From Methanobacteriota archaeon (lineage in GTDB: Archaea; Halobacteriota; Halobacteria; Halobacteriales; Halalkalicoccaceae): a stretch of 20,841 nt of DNA. The stretch spans positions 1 to 20,841 of the forward strand of contig JADFQH010000009.1 of the NCBI GenBank assembly GCA_022561895.1. Direction: 5' to 3'. The notes beneath the pieces were generated by a model, which saw only the letters and a program-made list of their open reading frames with translations, did no database searches and was not told the origin of the DNA. The position numbers were made by a program, and so were the translations under genes. This document shows positions 16,447-20,841 of this stretch, in pieces (within the stretch, counting starts at the first letter, position 1; the number at the start of each line of letters is the position of its first letter).

Positions 16447-17333
16447 TGGTTCTCGAAGGCATACTGGTGGATCTCGGTCTCGGGGCGGGACCCGCTGGCG
16501 CGATCGACGGTGCGATCCGGTTTCTCGTCGCGTTCATCGTCCTCGTGATCATCGGTCGCACGGTCGTGCTACCGTTGTTCGATCGTGCCTTCGAGAGTCG
16601 CGAGCTCGATCCTCATGCCCGGCGTCCGTTGATGAAGGTCGTCTGGTTCGCCGTCCTCTTTGCGGCGGTCGCAATCGCCTTCGGCTTCGGCGGATACGGC
16701 AGCTTCCTCACCTCGCTTGCGACGATCGCCGCCGCCGCAGCACTCGCGGTCGGGATCGCGATGCAGTCGGTCATCTCGAATTTTATTGCAGGAGTGTTCA
16801 TATTCACCGAGAAACCCTTTAAAATCGGGGACTGGATCGAATGGCAGGACGGCGAGTACTCGGGCGTCGTCGAGGATATCAGCCTTCGGATCACCCGCGT
16901 GCGCACGTTCGATAACGAACTCATCACGGTTCCGAACTCCGATCTCACCAACAACGCAGTCAAAAATCCGGTCGCAAAGGACAAGCTCCGCCAGAAGTTC
17001 GTCTTCGGGATCGGTTATGACGACGACATCGGGCAGGCAAGCGATATCATCATCGAGGAGGCAACGGCACACGACGAGATCTTAGAAGAACCTTCCCCGC
17101 AGGTTCGCCTGACCGAACTCAACGACTCGGATGTCGGGCTTCAGTCCCGGTTTTGGATCGCGGATCCCGCCCGTGCGGATTTCGTGCGGATCCGTGGCGA
17201 GTACGTCAGAAACGTCAAGGAGCGTTTTGACCATGAAGGGATCGATATTCCGTATCCCTATCGCACGCTCGAAGGCGGTCTCTCGGTCGAGAGCTTGGAT
17301 TCCCTTCGGACGAGCAGCGAACTCGCCGAGTGA
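16446..17333 (+). CDS. mscS: Small-conductance mechanosensitive channel (MscS family)
   Basis: The 295-aa channel has membrane helices at about 23-44, 63-83 and a pore-lining TM3 at about 86-120 rich in Gly/Ala (TIAAAAALAVGIAMQSVISNF). The MscS beta domain follows (FIFTEKPFKIGDWIEW, VEDISLRITRVRTFDNELITVPNSDL), then the alpha/beta C-terminal cage. It opens on membrane tension to release solutes after osmotic downshock, a direct need for a halophile. The start overlaps the yhbY stop (TGATG). It ends 44 nt before the convergent PIN-domain gene, with a hairpin between them. Confidence 0.95.
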   Translation: MVLEGILVDLGLGAGPAGAIDGAIRFLVAFIVLVIIGRTVVLPLFDRAFESRELDPHARRPLMKVVWFAVLFAAVAIAFGFGGYGSFLTSLATIAAAAALAVGIAMQSVISNFIAGVFIFTEKPFKIGDWIEWQDGEYSGVVEDISLRITRVRTFDNELITVPNSDLTNNAVKNPVAKDKLRQKFVFGIGYDDDIGQASDIIIEEATAHDEILEEPSPQVRLTELNDSDVGLQSRFWIADPARADFVRIRGEYVRNVKERFDHEGIDIPYPYRTLEGGLSVESLDSLRTSSELAE

Positions 17334-17352
17334 AACCTTTCATTATAGAACT

Positions 17353-17376
17353 TATAGGAGAACGAGATTCTCTATA
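17353..17376. terminator. Hairpin between convergent mscS and PIN genes
   Basis: TATAGGAGAA (17353-17362) pairs with TTCTCTATA (17368-17376), with one bulged G and a CGAGA loop. It sits 20 nt after the mscS stop and directly after the PIN gene stop on the other strand. It could serve as a bidirectional transcript end. There is no long T tract on the plus side. Confidence 0.45.
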
Positions 17377-17377
17377 C

Positions 17378-17938
17378 TTAGGGGAATTGAGAGCAAGTAA
17401 CTGAGCTTACCGAATCGATACGCAAGGCGTGATCTTTCAGCCATCCTTCTTCAGCTGCCATTTGGTATGTGGCTTTGCAGTAGTCTTGATCCGTCATCTT
17501 GGAATTTCTTCGGAGAATCTCGAAAGCATAGTTCGGAAGAGAAATTTTCGTGTTTGTAGCATCAATTTGCTTTCGTACTTGTTCAAGCCTCTCGATAGCA
17601 TCGAAATCAAAGAGGAGAATGTAATCAATGTCGTACGGGTGGTCTTCAAATACTTCGATCAGGGTTGACTCTCCTTGATCTTCTACGTGGGGTTTGTAAC
17701 TCTCAACAAATATCTGATCGGGATTTCGATTTTCTCGTAGCAGCTGATAGTATTTATTGCAAGCTCCCTCGTGAATTAGGTCTGTTGTGTACCGCCTCTG
17801 TTGTCCGATCTCTTTGTTGCAGACATTGGTCGTCGCCATTTGAAGTGTTTCAAAGACCAGTTCGGCATAGTTCGTCTTGCAATAGGCAAGGAGAGCACTA
17901 GTATCGACTAAGATTGGGGCGACCCCTCCGCTGGTCAT
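17378..17938 (-). CDS. PIN-domain protein, probable ribonuclease toxin
   Basis: The 186-aa protein shows the PIN layout: ILVDTSALLAY with D12, an NKEIG acid (E43), GESTLIEVFED with E90, and YILLFDFDAIERL with D111 and D113. These are the acidic residues that bind Mg2+/Mn2+ for RNA cleavage in VapC-type toxins. It is longer than typical VapC (about 130 aa), with an insertion around residues 45-85. Base composition is clearly AT-richer than the neighbours and it uses codons such as ATA, AGA and TTA, suggesting transfer. It follows a 64-aa acidic gene by 52 nt on the same strand, a plausible antitoxin. Toxicity is inferred from fold and layout only. Confidence 0.75.
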   Translation of the reverse strand: MTSGGVAPILVDTSALLAYCKTNYAELVFETLQMATTNVCNKEIGQQRRYTTDLIHEGACNKYYQLLRENRNPDQIFVESYKPHVEDQGESTLIEVFEDHPYDIDYILLFDFDAIERLEQVRKQIDATNTKISLPNYAFEILRRNSKMTDQDYCKATYQMAAEEGWLKDHALRIDSVSSVTCSQFP

Positions 17939-17990
17939 GTGAGGAGGTACTAATAGCTGCTACAAAAGAATTGTCAGAGAGAAAATTAGG

Positions 17991-18185
17991 TTATCGGAAA
18001 AGTTCGCTATCGTCAACGTCTGATTCGGGCTGGTTTTCAAGGATGTTTTCGACCCGGTCAAGTTGTTTAACCTCTTCCCAATCCTCTCCGAAATAGCACT
18101 TAGCCCGTTCTTCCGAGATTTGGCCTTCTCGGTAGGCATTGAACACCTCGCGTGGGCCGTTCGGTGAGGTAGAAGCTTGTGACAT
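17991..18185 (-). CDS. Small acidic protein, candidate antitoxin of the PIN gene
   Basis: The 64-aa protein has a single helical unit, REVFNAYREGQISEERAKCYFGEDWEEV, that resembles the YxxGxIS..A..xG helix-turn-helix of UPF0175/VapB-like antitoxins. It ends in an acidic disordered tail (ESDVDDSELF). ATG 18185 is preferred over the in-frame ATG 18218 because the TATA-like ATTTATG (18216-18222) would place transcription start near 18193, inside the longer form. A 14-bp palindrome abuts this promoter upstream. No known family is firmly assigned; the antitoxin role rests on size, order and the HTH-like segment. Confidence 0.55.
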   Translation of the reverse strand: MSQASTSPNGPREVFNAYREGQISEERAKCYFGEDWEEVKQLDRVENILENQPESDVDDSELFR

Positions 18186-18215
18186 CTCGGTGTACCGTTT
18201 GACGGACCGAGAATA

Positions 18216-18222
18216 CATAAAT
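18216..18222 (-). promoter_or_regulatory. TATA-like box of the PIN gene pair
   Basis: ATTTATG on the minus strand is centred about 34 nt before the ATG at 18185. The implied start site is about 8 nt before that ATG. Confidence 0.45.
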
Positions 18223-18235
18223 CTACTGTAGTAGA
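18222..18235. promoter_or_regulatory. Palindrome TCTACT-GT-AGTAGA next to the PIN-pair promoter
   Basis: Perfect 6-bp arms lie at 18222-18227 and 18230-18235 with a 2-nt centre. The element sits in the BRE position just upstream of the TATA box. This is a typical place for a self-regulating antitoxin or TA complex to bind. Confidence 0.5.
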
Positions 18236-18273
18236 GATCAGGGTGGATAATCGCTGGCAGTTATTTGGAACAC

Positions 18274-18292
18274 CTCATCATTGGATGATGAG
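18274..18292. terminator. Tight 8-bp hairpin downstream of the 7S RNA gene
   Basis: CTCATCAT (18274-18281), TGG, ATGATGAG (18285-18292): a perfect stem with a 3-nt loop. It begins about 14 nt beyond the predicted 3' end of the 7S RNA on the minus strand. It may help end or process the RNA. It also marks the edge between the GC-rich RNA gene and the AT-richer PIN pair. Confidence 0.5.
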
Positions 18293-18305
18293 CAAAGTAT
18301 GAATG

Positions 18306-18613
18306 GTGGACGCCCGGCGTTGCCCGGCGTTCCGGTGCGGGGAGTCCCGGTTGCCTCCTCCACCCCGCGATCCGTCGAGCGACAGGTGTCCGATGGCCCG
18401 CTGCTCACTTCCGTGCCTGACGGATTTCCATCGACCAACCGCGACGATACGTCCCTGCGGACGCTCGCCGCGGACCGCTGTCCCCGACGGACGAGGCTTC
18501 TCAGTTGGCTCCCGGGGCCCGCGCCGGTCTGACCGGACGCGGCCGGGGTTCGGCCCCCGCTGAAGACCGTAGTGCGGGTTCTGAGCAGGGCCTAACTGCC
18601 CGACCTAGTCCAC
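18306..18613 (-). ncRNA. 7S RNA (signal recognition particle RNA)
   Basis: The minus strand carries the SRP helix 8 signature CAGGCACGGAAGTGAGCAG (within 18401-18420), matching the archaeal CAGG...GGAAG.GAGCAG pattern bound by SRP54. The ends pair as archaeal helix 1: GTGGAC at 18613-18608 with GTCCAC at 18311-18306. The 5' part (CTAGGTCGGGCAGTTAGGCCCTGC) fits the Alu domain. The long GC-rich arms on either side can form helix 5. About 308 nt agrees with haloarchaeal 7S RNAs. Together with SRP19 and SRP54 it targets nascent membrane and secreted proteins. The ends are placed by helix 1 and promoter spacing and may be off by several bases. Confidence 0.87.
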
Positions 18614-18632
18614 TTCCTACTAGTTCCGCCGA

Positions 18633-18650
18633 CCACAAGAGGGTTTCGCC
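18633..18650 (-). promoter_or_regulatory. Promoter of the 7S RNA gene
   Basis: On the minus strand it reads GGCGAAACCCTCTTGTGG: a CGAAA BRE-type element followed by a TATA-position stretch centred about 25 nt upstream of the predicted RNA 5' end at 18613. CGAAA plus an atypical, pyrimidine-rich box is common for haloarchaeal stable RNA genes. Confidence 0.5.
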
Positions 18651-18658
18651 TCGTTCTG

Positions 18659-18739
18659 ATAAGGGCGGTTGTAGTCTTTCACCGCTAATCGCCGACCCAC
18701 ACGAGCGATCGGCGGTACATCGGTACAACAGCCCCTTAT
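18659..18739. repeat. Nested imperfect inverted repeat upstream of the 7S RNA gene
   Basis: ATAAGGGCGGTTGTA (18659-18673) and TACAACAGCCCCTTAT (18724-18739) pair over ATAAGGG and GTTGTA, with a 2/3-nt mismatch between. Inside, CGCCGA (18690-18695) and TCGGCG (18709-18714) form a second stem. The element lies between the 139-aa membrane gene and the 7S promoter on the minus strand. It could be an upstream regulatory structure, a transcript end for the membrane gene, or a small RNA. Confidence 0.5.
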
Positions 18740-18745
18740 GAAGAT

Positions 18746-19165
18746 CTACAACACCCCCAGCGCTCGCGCGTACAGGCCCGCCGCGACCGCCGAGAGGGCC
18801 GAAAACCCGAGCACGAGCCAGCGGTGATACGCGAGCCAGTCCTGTGTCGTGATCCCCGTCACTGCGTCGGGCGATAATGAGAAAATCCACTCGATCGAGA
18901 TCAATGTCATAAACAGGGTGAGCACGAGCGCCGCACCCGCGACCGTCACCGGGTCCGAACGCTCGCCCAACCCTGCTCCGAGGATGACGATCGTGACGGC
19001 GGCGAAGACCCCGACGATCTGCGGGCCGAAAATCCCCGCGTTGTGATAGAGCGAGAGTCCGGCGCTTGCGTCCTCGGGTAGCACGACCGAGGGCGCGATA
19101 ACGACACAGATGACGGCGAGACAAGCGATGATCCCTAACTGGGGGGCGCGTCGCACGAGATCCAT
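18746..19165 (-). CDS. Four-TM membrane protein, haloarchaeal conserved type
   Basis: The 139-aa protein has membrane helices at about residues 10-28, 48-67, 73-96 and 113-136. There is little soluble sequence apart from a loop (SPDAVTGITTQDWLAYH) before the last helix. No function is known to me. GGTATTAGG (19189-19197) is centred 28 nt upstream of the ATG at 19165, consistent with a leaderless mRNA. It lies upstream of the 7S RNA gene on the same strand, about 130 nt away, but the RNA has its own promoter-like sequence. It is divergent from the DUF5798-type gene. Confidence 0.72.
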   Translation of the reverse strand: MDLVRRAPQLGIIACLAVICVVIAPSVVLPEDASAGLSLYHNAGIFGPQIVGVFAAVTIVILGAGLGERSDPVTVAGAALVLTLFMTLISIEWIFSLSPDAVTGITTQDWLAYHRWLVLGFSALSAVAAGLYARALGVL

Positions 19166-19188
19166 ACCGGGGGTTGGAACGACCGGAA

Positions 19189-19197
19189 CCTAATACC
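19189..19197 (-). promoter_or_regulatory. TATA-like box of the four-TM gene
   Basis: GGTATTAGG on the minus strand is centred 28 nt before the ATG at 19165, the usual leaderless spacing. Confidence 0.5.
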
Positions 19198-19321
19198 GTC
19201 GGACAGTCCCCAGTAGTTCCTCATCGAGAATGGTCGTCGGCGAATCCGTCTACCGTTCTATCAGATGGTGAAAAGTGGCGTTCGCCCGCGAACGTAACAC
19301 CCACATAGGACCGGGAAAAAA

Positions 19322-19326
19322 GGAGG
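19322..19326 (+). promoter_or_regulatory. Shine-Dalgarno GGAGG before the DUF5798 gene
   Basis: GGAGG lies 3 nt before the ATG at 19330 (closer than optimal). Most other genes at transcript starts in this window have TATA boxes that imply leaderless mRNAs, so a visible Shine-Dalgarno here is an exception and suggests a leadered mRNA. Confidence 0.5.
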
Positions 19327-19329
19327 GGT

Positions 19330-19719
19330 ATGGGACTTGGAAGCACCACGAAGAAGATCCAGACGATCGCCGACAAAGCAGAGCAGGTCTACGCACAGGT
19401 CGACGAGGTTCGCAAACAGCTCGAAGACCTCCGAGGAAAGGTCGATACGACACACGAGACCGTCGAAACTCTGGAAGTAAGACACGAACAGAATCGTGCG
19501 CTGCTCGAAGCACTCGCAGAAGAACAGGGGATCGACGTCGAGGAGGTGATCACCGAGGCCGCGATCGACGACGCAGAAACGGCCGAAAACGTCGAATCTG
19601 AGGATCCGAACGCCGCCCCCGACGAAATCGGCGAGGAAGGAACACCGGACGAGCCGGACGAACCGGCTCCGACGGGTTCCGTCGACGCCGATGAGGGCAC
19701 GGGAACCGAGACCAGTTAA
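19330..19719 (+). CDS. DUF5798-type coiled-coil protein
   Basis: The 129-aa soluble protein has residues 1-75 as a continuous heptad-like helix (TTKKIQTIADKAEQVYAQVDEVRKQLEDLRGKVDTTHETVETLEVRHEQNRALLEALAEEQGIDVEEV). A 55-residue acidic, Pro/Asp/Glu-rich disordered tail follows. I recognise the haloarchaeal DUF5798 family, function unknown; oligomerisation by coiled coil is inferred. Its stop (19717-19719) overlaps the TATA-like element of the next gene, so the cysteine synthase-like gene probably has its own promoter rather than sharing an operon. Confidence 0.8.
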   Translation: MGLGSTTKKIQTIADKAEQVYAQVDEVRKQLEDLRGKVDTTHETVETLEVRHEQNRALLEALAEEQGIDVEEVITEAAIDDAETAENVESEDPNAAPDEIGEEGTPDEPDEPAPTGSVDADEGTGTETS

Positions 19720-19723
19720 GTAG
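19715..19723 (+). promoter_or_regulatory. TATA-like box of the cysteine synthase-like gene
   Basis: GTTAAGTAG overlaps the stop codon of the preceding gene and is centred 27 nt before the ATG at 19746. The implied mRNA is leaderless. Confidence 0.5.
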
Positions 19724-19745
19724 CTCCGGCAAAGATTGCCAGACG

Positions 19746-20537
19746 ATGACCGCTCCTCCTGGCGAAACCGTTCTGGAAACGATCGGGAAGACGCCGCTCG
19801 TCTCTCTCCGAGCGGCCCCCGATTCCGTTCCCGTCTATGCGAAGCTCGAATCGTTCAACCCCGGCGCGAGCGTCAAAGATCGTATTGGGAAGTATATGCT
19901 CGAACGAATGTTGGAGCTCGGGGACGTTTCGCCGGGCGGCACAGTCATCGAACCGACCGCCGGAAACACGGGAATCGGGATCGCCATCGCAGCCGGACAG
20001 CTCGATCTCGAAGCTGTATTCGTCGTTCCCGAGCGCTTTAGCGTCGAGAAACAGCAGCTGATGGCCGCCCTCGGAGCCGAGGTGATCAACACGCCCACGA
20101 GCGAGGGAATGGGCGGGGCGATTTCCCGTGCCCACGAACTCGCGGAGGAACTCGACGACGCTGTTGTCCCCCAGCAGTTTTCCAACCCTCTCAACACCGA
20201 GGCACACTACGAGACGACCGCCCCCGAAATCTACGAGGCACTCGATGGACGGGTGGGCGCGGTCGTCGCGGGCTGTGGGACCGCCGGGACGCTGATGGGA
20301 CTTGCGAGATATGCCCGCGAGCAGCATTCGAATACCTACGTTGGCGCGGTCGAACCCGAGGGATCGCTGTACGCGGAGACGAAAGGAAGCTCCGACCCTC
20401 GGTCCAGCGGTTCCGCGAGAACCTACGATTCCGACCGCCGGGGAGTCACAGGGGTGACTTTGGGGGGTATCCGGGAAGGGGCCGGCACCCGACCCCGCGG
20501 GTTAGCGCCTCCCGCAACTCCTGAGGCCGTTCCATGA
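19746..20537 (+). pseudogene. PLP-dependent cysteine synthase-family gene, C-terminus lost
   Basis: Residues 1-210 are a good fold-type II PLP enzyme of the CysK/CBS family. PLP lysine K44 lies in NPGASVKDR, the substrate loop is TAGNTG (71-76), and the phosphate-binding loop is GCGTAGT (176-182), followed by VGAVEPEGSLYA. Such enzymes make cysteine from O-acetylserine or related donors. After about nt 20376 the family sequence stops and is replaced by unrelated Arg/Gly/Pro-rich residues up to the TGA at 20535-20537. The normal C-terminal third (about 90-120 residues, with the Ser-containing loop that contacts the PLP pyridine nitrogen) is absent and was not found in the other two frames nearby. 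It is therefore probably non-functional, or the assembly is misjoined here. Confidence 0.7.
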
Positions 20538-20587
20538 TTTATTCCTGCCGTGTTCTCCTGTATGCGATGGGCCGAGACGCCACACCG
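20376..20587. other. Unassigned G-rich junction sequence
   Basis: About 210 nt lie between the end of cysteine synthase homology and the oxidoreductase stop. It is G-rich on the plus strand, with a short inverted repeat GTCAC-AGGG-GTGAC (20445-20458) and a 29-codon minus-strand ORF at 20446-20535 (MERPQELREALTRGVG...). It resembles neither the genes on its left nor the oxidoreductase on its right. A remnant of an insertion sequence is possible, but I could not identify one. Confidence 0.45.
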
Positions 20588-20841
20588 CTACTCGTCAGAC
20601 ACTTTGATGAGGAGCTTACCGAAGTTCTCACCACGCATGAGTCCCATGAATGCCGTGGGTGCGTTCTCCAGGCCCTCCACAACATCCTCTCTATACTTCA
20701 CTTTGCCTGCCTTCATCCAGCCAGCGATGCGCTGCCTGCCCTCTTCGTAGCGATGAGCGAACTGGAAGACCAAAAAGCCCTCCATTCGTGCCTGATGGAT
20801 GGTCAGCAGTCGCAGGTTTCGAGGCCCGGGCTCCGGTTCCG
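20588..20841 (-). CDS. NADP-dependent oxidoreductase, CurA/MDR type (N-terminus beyond window)
   Basis: Only the C-terminal 83 or so residues are present. The frame stays open to the right edge (EPEPGPRNLRLLTIHQARMEGFLVF...). The visible part matches the end of medium-chain reductases of the CurA/prostaglandin reductase-like group: RMEGFLVF, then GKVKYREDVVEGLENAPTAFMGLMRGENFGKLLIKV. These reduce alpha,beta-unsaturated carbonyls with NADPH. Codon use (TTG, AGA, AGG, GCT, GGT, AAA) and a Lys/Arg-rich, non-acidic composition differ from the rest of the window and look bacterial. Either recent transfer or a chimeric assembly would explain this. Confidence 0.75.
   Translation of the reverse strand, partial: EPEPGPRNLRLLTIHQARMEGFLVFQFAHRYEEGRQRIAGWMKAGKVKYREDVVEGLENAPTAFMGLMRGENFGKLLIKVSDE

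Noticed and set aside
18306..18613. Possible RNase P RNA or protein-coding frames (18281-18563 plus, 18238-18438 minus)
   Set aside because: Helix 8 and helix 1 features identify SRP RNA on the minus strand. RNase P RNA core strings were not seen, and the short frames have no protein-like composition.
20446..20535. 29-codon minus-strand ORF in the junction sequence
   Set aside because: Too short and without a recognised family; mentioned only as a clue for a possible insertion sequence remnant.

Overview
The window is almost certainly from a haloarchaeon (class Halobacteria). Most genes are GC-rich with strong G/C third-position bias and encode acidic proteins. The gene content is archaeal: TFE, archaeal Trm56, RNase P component 4, a 7S/SRP RNA, and a bacterio-opsin-activator-type HTH regulator. 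Many promoters have a TATA-like box about 25-31 nt upstream of the start codon, as expected for leaderless transcripts. I cannot name the genus.

Layout. (1) 1-967, minus: tfe and a DUF2110-type gene overlapping as TAATG; the second runs off the left edge. (2) 1030-3094: a membrane/winged-helix protein, a HicBA-type toxin-antitoxin pair, convergent trm56, and a 71-aa membrane protein. (3) 3097-11887, all minus: a compact acetate-uptake and activation cluster. In transcription order it holds a BsuPI-domain protein, acetyl-CoA synthetase copy 2, an HTH_10 regulator with a degenerate tyrosine-recombinase-like N-terminus, acetyl-CoA synthetase copy 1, a DUF4212 symporter small subunit, an SSS-family (ActP-like) symporter, and a universal stress protein. 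(4) 11888-12040: a divergent promoter region with a 76-bp nested inverted repeat. (5) 12041-14559: a DUF2797-type protein, a beta-hydroxyacid dehydrogenase-family reductase, a small membrane protein, and a Gly/Met-rich low-complexity protein. (6) 14645-17333: a GT4 glycosyltransferase divergent from an rnp4-yhbY-mscS operon. (7) 17378-18240: an AT-richer, probably acquired PIN-domain toxin-like gene with a small upstream partner, lying downstream of the 7S RNA gene (about 18306-18613, minus). (8) 18746-19719: a four-TM membrane protein and a DUF5798-type coiled-coil protein. (9) 19746-20841: a cysteine synthase-family gene whose homology stops near 20376, an unassigned G-rich stretch, and the C-terminus of a CurA/MDR-type oxidoreductase with non-haloarchaeal codon use.

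How it fits together. The central 8.8 kb reads as one acetate module: import (SSS plus DUF4212), activation to acetyl-CoA (two ACS paralogues), a candidate regulator between the paralogues, and a stress protein at the distal end. The most unusual features are the recombinase-like/HTH_10 fusion, the nested inverted repeat at the head of this module, the PIN pair beside the SRP RNA gene, and the broken junction at the right edge. No CRISPR array, tRNA, rRNA or intact insertion sequence was seen.
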